Shown: piece by piece, positions 7,915 through 16,717 of the stretch
Position numbering within the stretch: the first letter of the stretch is position 1
Layout: each line of letters opens with the position of its first letter
Origin: Desulfovibrio sp. An276
GTDB taxonomy: Bacteria; Desulfobacterota; Desulfovibrionia; Desulfovibrionales; Desulfovibrionaceae
Direction: 5' to 3'
Assembly: GCF_002159665.1 (NCBI RefSeq)
Contig: NZ_NFJC01000028.1
Span: 1-41,250, forward strand
Length of the DNA: 41,250 bases
Position numbers and translations under genes: made by a program
Notes under the pieces: model-generated
The model's input: the letters and a program-made list of their open reading frames with translations, nothing else
Databases searched by the model: none
Told to the model about the DNA's origin: nothing

Positions 7915-9237
7915 CTATTTCCACTCTTCCCGGACAAGACCGGTCAAATCATACTCGCCGCTCTCCACAATATCCGCCCGCACCATGGCGCCAGGTTCGG
8001 TTCCGGGGCCGCTTATGTAGCATATGCCATCCACGTCCGGAGCCTGGAACCACACACGGCCGTTGTGCAGGCCGGGCCATTCGGGATTGATGCTGTCTAC
8101 AAGCACGTCCTGCACGCTGCCCACCTCGGCCTCGAGCCTTTCCCTGCTTATTTCCTGCTGCAGTTCCATGATCAGCGCCCTGCGCTCCTCCTTCACACTG
8201 TCCTCCACCTGGTTGGGCAGGGAGGCAGCGACAGTTCCTTCCTCGGGCCAGAAGGTAAAAACCCCAAGCTGGGTAAAGCGCATGCGCTCTACAAAATCGT
8301 ACAGATGCTTAAAGTGCTCGTCCGTTTCCCCGGGGTAACCCACAATAAAGGTTGTGCGCAAAGCCGCATCCGGCAGGGCCTCGCGTATGGTTTCGAGCAC
8401 GCGCTCGGGCTCTACGGCAAAGGGCCTGCCCATGCCGCGCAGGATATCGGGATGGCTGTGCTGCAGGGGAATGTCAAAATAGGGCAAAAGGGCATCCACG
8501 TCCTTCACTGCCTGCAAAAGTTCCCCTGTTATCCCCTTCGGATAGAGGTAGAGCATACGCAGCCAGGCTATGCCGTCGATGTCTCCGAGCCTGCGCAAAA
8601 GATGGGGAAAGGCACTGGCGTCGTCTCCGAGATCGTGGGCATAGTCGCTGAGATCCTGGGCAATGAGCACAATCTCCCTGGTCCCCTGGTCTGCCAGCAT
8701 ATGCGCCTCACCCAGAAGTTCCTCCATGGGAGCGGAGTGCAGGGGACCACGGATGGAGGGAATGGTGCAAAAGGCACAGCGGTGCCTGCAGCCCTCGGAA
8801 ACCTTCAGGTAGGCGTAGGACGGAGGAGTGGACACAAGACGTCCAGACGATGCTGCACCTCCACCAAGGGCGGCAAAAACCATTGCCCCCCAGTTCTCCC
8901 TGGATGCCGGCTCAAGCCACAAATCCACCTCTGGCAGGCCATCGGCAAGACTGTCCCTGCCGTAACGCCCGACCAGGCAGCCGGCAACGCACAAAAGAGC
9001 CTTTTTCCGTTCTTCGGCGAGGTCAAGAATGGTGCGCACGGATTCCCTGACTGCCGGCTCTATGAAGCCGCAGGTGTTCACAAAGACAAGGTCCGCTTCT
9101 GAAGGCGTATCCGTGAGCCGGACATTCTCCCCAAGCTGACCTACAAATTTTTCCGTATCCACCCTGTTCTTGGGACAGCCAAGGCTCTTGCAGTACACGA
9201 CAAGCCCTTCCCCTGCCTTCTCTTCCATAACTGCCAT
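7915..9237 (-). CDS. rimO: Ribosomal protein uS12 methylthiotransferase RimO
   Basis: A 440-residue radical-SAM methylthiotransferase that adds a methylthio group to a conserved Asp of ribosomal protein S12. The UPF0004 N-terminal domain carries three cluster cysteines (KSLGCPKN, NTCGF, VAGCLVGRY), the radical-SAM domain has SEGCRHRCAFCTIPSIRG (CxxxCxxC), and a TRAM domain ends the protein. RimO rather than MiaB is indicated by SLGCPKNRVDTE and IPSIRGPLHS. The start at 9237 has GGAG 5 bases upstream; a second ATG three codons later is possible, and a longer open frame back to 9381 has no supporting motif. It probably leads an operon with the solenoid gene. Confidence 0.93.
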   Translation of the reverse strand: MAVMEEKAGEGLVVYCKSLGCPKNRVDTEKFVGQLGENVRLTDTPSEADLVFVNTCGFIEPAVRESVRTILDLAEERKKALLCVAGCLVGRYGRDSLADGLPEVDLWLEPASRENWGAMVFAALGGGAASSGRLVSTPPSYAYLKVSEGCRHRCAFCTIPSIRGPLHSAPMEELLGEAHMLADQGTREIVLIAQDLSDYAHDLGDDASAFPHLLRRLGDIDGIAWLRMLYLYPKGITGELLQAVKDVDALLPYFDIPLQHSHPDILRGMGRPFAVEPERVLETIREALPDAALRTTFIVGYPGETDEHFKHLYDFVERMRFTQLGVFTFWPEEGTVAASLPNQVEDSVKEERRALIMELQQEISRERLEAEVGSVQDVLVDSINPEWPGLHNGRVWFQAPDVDGICYISGPGTEPGAMVRADIVESGEYDLTGLVREEWK

Positions 9238-9526
9238 AGTATCTCCAGGCCCGCAGACAGGGGCCCCTGTCTGCGGGAATGCATTGCAAAACAGTACTCT
9301 ACATTTCATGCCATGGCTGGTGAGGACAAGTTTGCCAAAAAAACGGCTCGCAAAAAGCGCTCTCACGCGCCTGTCCCGCAAGATCCGGCAGCCGGCAGAA
9401 GCGCAAAAATCTGCCTGCCTTTTTCAAAAAGCAACCGGTCCACTGCCAAGGCAATGCTTTACAGCAGGTGTCAGCATAAGGTATAAATAAATTCCTGTCT
9501 ATCACCATATCACAATAACTTGATAT

Positions 9527-10378
9527 ATGGATATGCAAATACTCTCTTCAGCTCAAGCACTAGCCGACTGCTGCCGCAGCTGGCACAAGGAAGGCAAGAC
9601 CATAGCCCTTGTACCCACCATGGGCTACTACCACGAAGGGCATATGTCGCTCATGGACAAGGCCCGCACCCTGGCGGACAAGGTCGTTGTCAGCCTTTTT
9701 GTCAATCCCACCCAATTCGGCCCCAATGAAGACTACGCTTCCTATCCTAGGGACATGGAACGCGATGCTGCCATAGCCAGGGAACACGGCGCAGACCTTC
9801 TCTTTACGCCCAGCCCTGACGAGCTCTACGCACCGGACGCCGGCACATGGGTAGAAGTTCCGGAAATGGGGCAGCTTCTGTGCGGTATCTCGCGCCCCAT
9901 CCACTTCCGCGGCGTGTGCACTGTGTGCACAAAGCTCTTTTTGCTCAGCCAGGCCGACTACGCGGTCTTTGGCAACAAGGACTGGCAGCAGCAGGCCATC
10001 ATCCGCCGCATGGTACGAGATCTCTTCATCCCGATCACCATTGTTGGCGTGCCCATTGCCCGGGCCGAAGACGGCCTCGCCCTCTCCTCCCGCAATGTCT
10101 ACCTGACAGAAGAGGAGCGCGCTCAGGCGCCCGAAATCCACAAGGGCCTTGTCTATGCCAAGACAATGGTCGAGCACGGGGAAACCAGGGCCAATGTGCT
10201 GAAGGAAGCCGTGCTGCGCCGCTGGGCCTCCACGCTGCCCCTTGGCCGCCTCGACTACCTGCAGGTCATTGACAGCGCAAGCCTCAGCCAGGTTGAGGAA
10301 ATCACAGGCCCTGCCACAATGGCCTGCGCCATCAAGATGGGCAAGGCCCGTCTCATAGACAACATCCAGCTCAATTAG
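9527..10378 (+). CDS. panC: Pantoate-beta-alanine ligase (pantothenate synthetase)
   Basis: A 283-residue enzyme that condenses pantoate and beta-alanine with ATP to make pantothenate for coenzyme A. The HIGH-like signature is [14 protein letters not shown] near residue 30, followed by [22 protein letters not shown], the [17 protein letters not shown] pantoate/ATP segment (shortened: FGNKDWQQ) and SSRNVYL. Length matches the family. No clear Shine-Dalgarno precedes the ATG at 9527 (the leader is AT-rich and a second ATG lies two codons on), so the exact start is less sure. metK follows after 47 bases, the same pairing known in Desulfovibrio. Confidence 0.93.
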   Translation: MDMQILSSAQALADCCRSWHKEGKTIALVPTMGYYHEGHMSLMDKARTLADKVVVSLFVNPTQFGPNEDYASYPRDMERDAAIAREHGADLLFTPSPDELYAPDAGTWVEVPEMGQLLCGISRPIHFRGVCTVCTKLFLLSQADYAVFGNKDWQQQAIIRRMVRDLFIPITIVGVPIARAEDGLALSSRNVYLTEEERAQAPEIHKGLVYAKTMVEHGETRANVLKEAVLRRWASTLPLGRLDYLQVIDSASLSQVEEITGPATMACAIKMGKARLIDNIQLN

Positions 10379-10396
10379 CGTTGACTCTTCCCGCAA

Positions 10397-10420
10397 GGAT
10401 GCCCTGTCGGCATCCAGGAG
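10397..10420 (+). promoter_or_regulatory. Hairpin abutting the metK Shine-Dalgarno
   Basis: GGATGCC at 10397-10403 pairs perfectly with GGCATCC at 10409-10415 around a CTGTC loop. The next five bases, AGGAG, are the metK ribosome binding site. The stem could clear the site of other structure or mark an mRNA processing point between panC and metK. Confidence 0.4.
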
Positions 10421-10425
10421 AAATC

Positions 10426-11601
10426 ATGCAGACCAAAGGAACCTATTTCTTCACCTCGGAATCCGTCACCGAAGGCCATCCCGACAAGGTGGCAGATCAG
10501 ATCTCCGACGCAGTTCTCGATACCCTCCTTGCCCAGGATCCCGATGCCCACGTGGCCTGCGAAACCCTGGTGACCACGGGCATGGCCATTATTGCCGGCG
10601 AAATCTCCACCAAGGGCTACGCGGATCTGCCCCATGTTGTGCGCGAAACCATCAAGAGCGTGGGCTACAACAGCTCCGACATGGGCTTTGACTGGCAGAC
10701 CTGCGCTGTGCTCTCCACCATTGATCATCAGTCTCCGGATATTGCCCAGGGTGTCCTGCGCGAAAATCCCGAGGACCAGGGCGCCGGCGACCAGGGCATG
10801 ATGTTCGGCTACGCCTGCGACGAGACCCCCACCCTCATGCCGGCCCCCATATTCTGGGCCCATCAGCTCTCGCAGCGCCTGACCAAGGTTCGCAAGGACG
10901 GCACAGTGGGCTTCTTCCGTCCCGACGGCAAGACCCAGGTTTCCTTTGAATACCACGACGGCGTTCCGGTTCGCATCAACAACGTCGTGGTGTCCACCCA
11001 GCACGAACCCCACGCAAGCCAGGATGACATCATTGAGGCAGTAAAAAGCCAGGTCATCCGTCCAGTGCTCGAACCTTCTGGCTATTTCAACGAAAAGGAC
11101 TGCGAAATCTTCATCAACACCACAGGCCGCTTTGTGGTGGGTGGCCCCATGGGCGACTGCGGCCTGACCGGCCGCAAGATCATCCAGGACACCTACGGCG
11201 GCACAGGCCACCACGGTGGTGGCGCCTTCTCCGGAAAGGACCCCTCCAAGGTGGACAGGTCCGGCGCCTACATGGGCCGCTACATCGCCAAGAACATCGT
11301 GGCCGCAGGCCTTGCCAAGGTGTGCGAGGTACAGATTGCCTACAGCATCGGCGTGGCCGATCCCGTGAGCATCCTTGTCACTTCCCAGAACACCAGCGAA
11401 TATCCAGACAGCGTCCTCACCGATGCCGTGCGCGAAGTCTTCAATCTGCGCCCCTACTACATCACAAAGCGCCTTGACCTGAAGCGCCCCATCTACAGCA
11501 AGACCTCCTGCTACGGACACTTTGGCCGCGAGCTTCCCGAATTCACCTGGGAAAAGCGCGACGCAGTCAACGATCTTGTCACAGCTGTGCAAAAGCACTA
11601 G
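10426..11601 (+). CDS. metK: S-adenosylmethionine synthetase
   Basis: A 391-residue methionine adenosyltransferase making SAM from methionine and ATP. Clear signatures: [20 protein letters not shown] at the N-terminus, the [12 protein letters not shown] motif near residue 120 and the [20 protein letters not shown]-loop-like motif near 265. Family length is about 385-395. The ATG at 10426 has AGGAG 5 bases upstream; a longer frame back to 10381 only covers the leader. With sahR and ahcY later in the window it forms part of the methyl cycle, although no obvious SahR-type box is seen here. A strong terminator follows at once. Confidence 0.96.
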   Translation: MQTKGTYFFTSESVTEGHPDKVADQISDAVLDTLLAQDPDAHVACETLVTTGMAIIAGEISTKGYADLPHVVRETIKSVGYNSSDMGFDWQTCAVLSTIDHQSPDIAQGVLRENPEDQGAGDQGMMFGYACDETPTLMPAPIFWAHQLSQRLTKVRKDGTVGFFRPDGKTQVSFEYHDGVPVRINNVVVSTQHEPHASQDDIIEAVKSQVIRPVLEPSGYFNEKDCEIFINTTGRFVVGGPMGDCGLTGRKIIQDTYGGTGHHGGGAFSGKDPSKVDRSGAYMGRYIAKNIVAAGLAKVCEVQIAYSIGVADPVSILVTSQNTSEYPDSVLTDAVREVFNLRPYYITKRLDLKRPIYSKTSCYGHFGRELPEFTWEKRDAVNDLVTAVQKH

Positions 11602-11608
11602 ACCTTTC

Positions 11609-11634
11609 GGGCGCCGCGCTTGCGGCGCCCTTTT
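11609..11634 (+). terminator. Terminator after metK
   Basis: GGGCGCCGC at 11609-11617 pairs perfectly with GCGGCGCCC at 11622-11630 around a 4-base loop, then TTTT. It separates metK from the AMMECR1 gene. Confidence 0.85.
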
Positions 11635-11685
11635 GCTTGGCGCAAGGTCGCTTTTCCCCCGCCGCTCCTGCGCCCTGGAGGGCAT

Positions 11686-12252
11686 ATGGCAGTTGCCTTC
11701 TCTTTTGACGAAACAGAACAGCGCATCCTTTCCGGCATCGTTTGCGATGCCATTGAAAAGCGCCTGCAGGGCGAAGCGCCGCTTCCCCCTGCCTCAAAAG
11801 ACTACAACGCCAACCTTGTTCAAAACCTCGGCTGCTTTGTAACGCTCACCATCATGGGGCATCTGAGAGGCTGCATAGGCTCAATCGTGGGCACGCAACC
11901 CCTTGTTGTGTGCGCCTGGAACATGGCACAGGCTGCGGCCTTCAGGGATCCCCGCTTTCGTCCCCTTAAGCCCAGTGAATGGCCGCACACAAGAGTGGAA
12001 ATCACCGTTTTGGACCAGCTTTCCCCCTGCCCCAATCCGGAAGCAATCGAGATTGGCAGGCATGGCCTTGTCCTGCAGTACATGGGCCGCAGCGGCGTCT
12101 TTCTGCCCCAGGTGCCGGTAGAACAGGGCTGGGATCTTGATCAGTATCTGACCAATCTCTGCTACAAGGCAGGCCTTCCGGACGGTTCCTGGAAGAAGCA
12201 GGGAGCACGTCTTTTCTGGTACGAGGGCTTCAAATTCCAGGCCCGCGGCTAA
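11686..12252 (+). CDS. amrA: AMMECR1-domain protein (AmmeMemoRadiSam protein A type)
   Basis: A 188-residue protein made of one AMMECR1 domain. The family core is visible as GCFVTLTIMGHLRGCIGSIVG near residue 45 (shortened: GHLRGCIG), the AAFRDPRFRPL helix and strand, and WKKQGARLFWYEGFKF at the end. Proteins of this family often occur with a MEMO-domain protein and a radical-SAM enzyme in the AmmeMemoRadiSam cluster; neither partner is in this window. The biochemical role is not settled. The ATG at 11686 has GGAGG close upstream. A bidirectional terminator follows. Confidence 0.85.
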   Translation: MAVAFSFDETEQRILSGIVCDAIEKRLQGEAPLPPASKDYNANLVQNLGCFVTLTIMGHLRGCIGSIVGTQPLVVCAWNMAQAAAFRDPRFRPLKPSEWPHTRVEITVLDQLSPCPNPEAIEIGRHGLVLQYMGRSGVFLPQVPVEQGWDLDQYLTNLCYKAGLPDGSWKKQGARLFWYEGFKFQARG

Positions 12253-12268
12253 AACCGTTTTCCACGAG

Positions 12269-12300
12269 AAGGGGGAGAGGCTTTTGCCCCTCCCCCTTTT
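12269..12300. terminator. Bidirectional terminator between amrA and recD2
   Basis: GGGGGAG at 12271-12277 pairs with CTCCCCC at 12290-12296, with an inner GGC/GCC around TTTT and one mismatch. A stretch of T follows on the plus strand (12297-12300). It lies 17 bases beyond amrA and just beyond the stop of recD2 at 12303. Confidence 0.7.
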
Positions 12301-12302
12301 CG

Positions 12303-14633
12303 TCATGCATAGAGATTGGAAACGTATTCGCGCAGACGGAAGGTCAGCCTTGTGTAGCGCCGTTTCACATCCGCATTGGCAACAGCCCTCTCCAGGGCCC
12401 GCTTTTCGCCCACTAAAACCACCAGTTTCTTGCCCCTTGTCACTGCCGTGTAGACAAGATTGCGCTGCAGCATGATAAAATGCTGCATGAACAGGGGAAT
12501 CACCACTGCCGGATACTCCGAGCCCTGGGACTTGTGGATGGAAATGGCATAGGCAAGGACAAGCTCCTCCATTTCCGAGGTCTCGTATTCGACCATCCTG
12601 TCGTCAAAGACCACATGGACGACCTTGCGGTCCGGATCGATATCCAGAATGGTGCCCACGTCACCGTTAAAGACGTCCTTGTCGTAGTTGTTGCGTATCT
12701 GCATGACCTTGTCGCCACGTCGATAGATGGTGTCGCCGCGCCTGACCTCGGGCAGGGCCCTGGGTGCGCGGCCCCCCTTCCCCATGGCCAGACCTCCGGG
12801 GTTGAGGGTCTTTTGCAGCTCACTGTTCATGCAGACAGTGCCCACAGCTCCCTTGTGCATGGGGGTAATAAGCTGGATGTCCTTCAGGGGATTCAGCCCG
12901 AAACGCTCGGGTATTTCCCTGCAGACAAGGCGTACAAGAACGTCCAGCCCGTCCTCCATGGTGGGCACTTCCAGAAAGTAGAAATCCGTGTCGCGCTCCC
13001 AGGGGGACACAAGATCGGGGACTATGCCGTTGTTGATGCGATGGGCATTGGTCACAATCTCGCTTGTCCTTGCCTGGCGAAAAATCTCGTTGAGCTCGCA
13101 CACAGGCACCTTGCCCGAGGCTATGATGTCAGCAAGGACACTGCCTGGACCAACAGAGGGAAGCTGGAACACGTCGCCGACCAGAATGACGACGCAGCCC
13201 GTAGGCACGGCCTTCATGAGATAGTAGAAGATGAGGATGTCCATCATGCTGGCCTCGTCCACTATCAGAAGATCGCAGGCCAGAGGTTCTTCCTCGTTGC
13301 GCCTGAAGGTATTGTCCCCGGGATTGTATTCGAGCAGGCGGTGCAACGTCTTTGCGTCAAGGCCCGTTGCCTCTGCCATGCGCTTTGCTGCGCGCCCGGT
13401 GGGCGCAGCAAGGAAAATGCGCTTTGTGACTGCCTGAAACAGGGTAATGATGGCCTTGATGATCGTGGTCTTGCCTGTGCCCGGGCCGCCGGTGAGTACC
13501 ATCACCTTGCTTTTGGCAGCCATGCGCACAGCCTCGATCTGGGCCTTGGCAAGGTTGTGTTCCTGCTTTTGCAGGGCGTCTTGCACCTGCTTGTCCACAT
13601 TCCTGAACGTCACGTTCCCGGGCATCTGGCACAGACGCTCGAGATAGTAGGCTGTCTTGTCCTCGCAGCGGTAATAGGTTGCGAGATACACGGCCCTGTC
13701 CTCGCCCCTGCCGCCTGTTTCATGCGGCTGCAAAGGGATGGCGTCGACAACAATGCGGTTGTCGAGAACGAGCGCGTCTATGGCTTCCAGAACGCCTGCG
13801 GCGGGAACATTCAGCTCTTTTTCTATGCGCGCCACAAGCTCGGTTCTCGGCAAAAAGACATCTCCGTTTTCCGAGGCCTTCTGCAGGATGTAGAGCACGG
13901 CCCCCTGCATGCGCAGGGGACTGTCCCTGGGAACGCCGAGCTTTTCCGCCATGGCATCCGCTGTGAGAAAGCCTATGCCGCGTATGTCCATGGCAAGCCT
14001 GTAGGGATTTTCGCGCACCTTCTGCACGGACTGGGTTCCGTACTCCCTGTAGATGCGCACGCCGTAGGCTGCGGAGATGCCATGGGGCTGCAGAAACTGC
14101 ATGAGATCGCTCAAGCTTCTGTTCTCGCGCCAGCTTTCGACAATGGTCGCGAGATTTTTCTTGCCTATGCCCCTGACGCTGGCAAGCTTTTCCGGCTCCT
14201 CGTCGAGAACGCGTATGGTGTCCTGGCCGAATGTCTTCACGACCCTTTCGGCCAAATCCGGTCCCATGCCCTTGATGAGCTTTGAGGAAAGATAGGCTAT
14301 GAGCCCTGCCTCGCTGGCCGGGACCTGCTCGTTTGCACAAGCAAACTGGAACTGGCGCCCGTAGCGCGCATTTTGCACAAACCTGCCCGTAAAGGAAAGA
14401 TTCTGTCCTGCCTGCGGATTGAGCAGGGTTCCCACGCAGGTCAAGCCCGACAGGGGAATACCCCTGCGCCCGGCTTCCTTCTTGTCCGGCACAACGCGCA
14501 ATATGGCATAGCCATTTTCGTCGTTCTTGAAAATAATGCGCTCGATGCTGCCGCTGAAGGTAATGTCTTCCTGTATGGCCGGATCAGTGGCCAAGACTCC
14601 GGGTTTTGGGCCCTTGTTCGTGCTCTCTGGCAT
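12303..14633 (-). CDS. recD2: ATP-dependent DNA helicase RecD2
   Basis: A 776-residue SF1B 5'-3' DNA helicase of the RecD2 type, with the long N-terminal region that E. coli RecD lacks. After an OB-like start come helix-hairpin-helix motifs (VRGIGKKNLATIV and IRGIGFLTADAMAEKLG), then Walker A VLTGGPGTGKTT near 380, Walker B LLIVDEASMMD near 455, VGDVFQLPSVGPGS, and the C-terminal YAISIHKSQGSEYPAVV and NLVYTAVTRGKK motifs. RecD2 proteins act in DNA repair outside RecBCD. Its ATG overlaps the aroC stop (TGATG), implying coupled translation. Confidence 0.93.
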   Translation of the reverse strand: MPESTNKGPKPGVLATDPAIQEDITFSGSIERIIFKNDENGYAILRVVPDKKEAGRRGIPLSGLTCVGTLLNPQAGQNLSFTGRFVQNARYGRQFQFACANEQVPASEAGLIAYLSSKLIKGMGPDLAERVVKTFGQDTIRVLDEEPEKLASVRGIGKKNLATIVESWRENRSLSDLMQFLQPHGISAAYGVRIYREYGTQSVQKVRENPYRLAMDIRGIGFLTADAMAEKLGVPRDSPLRMQGAVLYILQKASENGDVFLPRTELVARIEKELNVPAAGVLEAIDALVLDNRIVVDAIPLQPHETGGRGEDRAVYLATYYRCEDKTAYYLERLCQMPGNVTFRNVDKQVQDALQKQEHNLAKAQIEAVRMAAKSKVMVLTGGPGTGKTTIIKAIITLFQAVTKRIFLAAPTGRAAKRMAEATGLDAKTLHRLLEYNPGDNTFRRNEEEPLACDLLIVDEASMMDILIFYYLMKAVPTGCVVILVGDVFQLPSVGPGSVLADIIASGKVPVCELNEIFRQARTSEIVTNAHRINNGIVPDLVSPWERDTDFYFLEVPTMEDGLDVLVRLVCREIPERFGLNPLKDIQLITPMHKGAVGTVCMNSELQKTLNPGGLAMGKGGRAPRALPEVRRGDTIYRRGDKVMQIRNNYDKDVFNGDVGTILDIDPDRKVVHVVFDDRMVEYETSEMEELVLAYAISIHKSQGSEYPAVVIPLFMQHFIMLQRNLVYTAVTRGKKLVVLVGEKRALERAVANADVKRRYTRLTFRLREYVSNLYA

Positions 14634-15694
14634 CAGTTTCTCCCAAGGCGGCGCTGCATGAGAAGCATGTCTGCCAAAACCAGGCTCACCATGGCCCTGT
14701 GCACGGGCACACAGCGGGGTATGGCCGAAAGATCGTGTCTGCCTCCCACGCGTATGGTCACGGCATTGCCGTTGACATCCACTGTCTGCTGCTCGCTTGC
14801 AATGGAGGAGATGGGCTTGACTGCGGCTCGCACCACAATGGTCTGACCAGAGGAAATGCCACCGAGGATACCTCCGGCGTGATTGGACGCAAAAAGTCCC
14901 CCGGGCAGCAAAGGATCGTTGTTGGCACTTCCCGTTGCGCGGGCTGCGGCAAAGCCGTCACCTATTTCCACGCCCTTGACTGCACCTATGCCCATGATGG
15001 CCGAGGCTATGCTTGCGTCAAGCTTTCCGAAGACAGGCTCGCCAAGACCGGCAGGAACGCCGTAGGCCTCTGTCTGCACAATACCGCCAAGGGTATCGTG
15101 TGCCTTTCTGGCCTCAAGCACCCTGGCGTCCCACTGGGCAACAACACTCTCGTCCGCGCTGTAGAAGGGACGATCGTAGGCGCCTTCGAGATCGATACTT
15201 GCCACGGCTATGCCGCCAAGCTCCACAGTGGCAGAGCGGACGCGTATGCCTTCGCTCTCAAGCAGTTTTTCGGCAACAGCTCCTGCAGCAACCCTGGCGA
15301 TGGTCTCCCTTGCAGAGGAGCGCCCGCCGCCGCGGTGATCGCGAAAGCCGAACTTCTTGTAAAAGCCCCAGTCCGCGTGTCCGGGACGGAAAACGTCCTT
15401 CAGGTTGTCGTAGTCCCCGGAGCGCTGGTTCTCGTTGTAGACCACAAAGGCAATGGGCGTGCCCGTTGTCCTGCCAAGATAGGTCCCGGAGAGGATGTGC
15501 ACGGTGTCGGATTCCTTGCGCGGAGTGGCCGTGGCTCCCTGGCCGGGTTTTCGCCTGTCCAGGGCCCTTTGCATGTCCTCCTCTGTCAGGGGGAGATTGG
15601 GAGGGCAGCCGTCCACAACGCCACCCACGGCCATGCCGTGGGATTCGCCAAAGGTGGTGACCTGGAAAAGAGTGCCAAATGTATTCTGGGACAT
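14633..15694 (-). CDS. aroC: Chorismate synthase
   Basis: A 353-residue FMN-dependent enzyme converting EPSP to chorismate, the last step of the shikimate pathway. Signatures: FGESHGMAVGGVVDGCPP at the N-terminus, RRKPGQGATATPRKESD, and DWGFYKKFGFRDHRGGGRSS (shortened: FRDHRGGGRSSARE) with the flavin-binding region. The ATG at 15694 is preceded by AGGAG at about 10 bases; the longer open frame to 15799 has no motif. recD2 follows with a one-base overlap, an arrangement of unrelated functions in one transcript. Confidence 0.95.
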   Translation of the reverse strand: MSQNTFGTLFQVTTFGESHGMAVGGVVDGCPPNLPLTEEDMQRALDRRKPGQGATATPRKESDTVHILSGTYLGRTTGTPIAFVVYNENQRSGDYDNLKDVFRPGHADWGFYKKFGFRDHRGGGRSSARETIARVAAGAVAEKLLESEGIRVRSATVELGGIAVASIDLEGAYDRPFYSADESVVAQWDARVLEARKAHDTLGGIVQTEAYGVPAGLGEPVFGKLDASIASAIMGIGAVKGVEIGDGFAAARATGSANNDPLLPGGLFASNHAGGILGGISSGQTIVVRAAVKPISSIASEQQTVDVNGNAVTIRVGGRHDLSAIPRCVPVHRAMVSLVLADMLLMQRRLGRN

Positions 15695-15862
15695 AGCTGC
15701 CTTGCTCCTGATTGTGTATTTGTCGTCCCTGTCCGGGCAATACGCCTTGTGCCGGGTTATTGCATGATGCGCAAGCCCCTGGGCTTCACGGGTGTGCAAT
15801 GATAGCAGTGCTGGCAGGCGCTGAAAAGGGTTGTGGCAGGCCTTGCGCCTGTCAGCCTTGTA

Positions 15863-16717
15863 TCAGCCTCGCCTGCCCCTGTTGCGCAGCATGATGGTGG
15901 AGAGCACAAAAAAAAGGCAGCTCACCACAATGATGGTTGGTCCTGTGGAGGAGGCAAGCCAGGGCTGGGCAGAGAGCACAAGCCCGAGAAAGGCCGAGAG
16001 CATGCTCAAAGCCACAGCCCACCAGAACATGCCGAAAAGGGAACGTGACATGTTGCGGGCGCAGGCAGCGGGCACAATGAGCAGGGCTGTGACAAGCAAT
16101 ACTCCCACGGCCCACACGGAGAAGATGACCACAGCTGCCACGACGGCAGCAAAAAGATACTGCCACATGGCAACCCTGATCCCGTGGGCCCTGGCCATGA
16201 TGGGGTTCAGGGCAATGGAAAGCAGGGCGTTGAAGCCGCAAAACTGCAAAACAAATACAAGGGGCAAAAGAAGCAGAAGGAAGCGTATTTCCTCTGGCCC
16301 TATGGTCAGGATGTCGCCAAGGAGAAACTGCTGCAGATTCCTTGCGCTGCCCTGTGTCCTGCTCACAACCAGAAGTCCGAAGGCCACCACAGCGGAAAAG
16401 ACCACGCCAATGGCCAAATCCGAGGAAATGTTGCTCCGCCTTTGCAGGGCAATAATGCCCATGCCCACCAGTATGCCAAAGGCCAGCATGGTCATGCGCG
16501 GCTCAAGGGAAAAGAGAAGGCCCAGGGCCACGCCGGCAAAGGCCGAGTGACCTATGGCGTCGGAAAAGAAGGCCATGTGAAAATGCACTATCTGCACGCC
16601 AAGCACTGCGGCTATGGGCGCGAGCAACAAAAGGCCCAGCAGGGCCTGCTGCATAAACCTGTGCTGCAGGCAGTCCAGGGGAATACACCCCAGGGCAGAA
16701 CACAAGACGTCTATCAC
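15863..16717 (-). CDS. znuB: Zinc/manganese-type ABC transporter permease
   Basis: A 284-residue inner-membrane permease of the ABC-3 (ZnuB/MntB) family with about 8-9 hydrophobic segments. Typical stretches are FFSDAIGHSAFAGVALG near residue 50, AVVAFGLLVVSRTQGS and VWAVGVLLVTALLIVPAACAR. It would pass Zn(II) or Mn(II) into the cell. The start is taken as GTG at 16717, because it overlaps the znuC stop (GTGA) and GGAGG lies 6 bases upstream; the first ATG is 21 codons later and would cut into the N-terminus. It is cotranscribed with znuC. No ZnuA binding protein gene is next to it. Confidence 0.87.
   Translation of the reverse strand: MIDVLCSALGCIPLDCLQHRFMQQALLGLLLLAPIAAVLGVQIVHFHMAFFSDAIGHSAFAGVALGLLFSLEPRMTMLAFGILVGMGIIALQRRSNISSDLAIGVVFSAVVAFGLLVVSRTQGSARNLQQFLLGDILTIGPEEIRFLLLLLPLVFVLQFCGFNALLSIALNPIMARAHGIRVAMWQYLFAAVVAAVVIFSVWAVGVLLVTALLIVPAACARNMSRSLFGMFWWAVALSMLSAFLGLVLSAQPWLASSTGPTIIVVSCLFFVLSTIMLRNRGRRG

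Noticed and set aside
10381..10425. SAM riboswitch before metK
   Set aside because: Only one short hairpin is present; the multi-helix core of the known SAM riboswitch classes is absent.
12480..14285. 601-codon plus-strand open frame opposite recD2
   Set aside because: recD2 on the other strand has all helicase motifs; this frame has none and no ribosome site.
14606..15802. 398-codon plus-strand open frame opposite aroC
   Set aside because: aroC is unmistakable; this frame has no family features.
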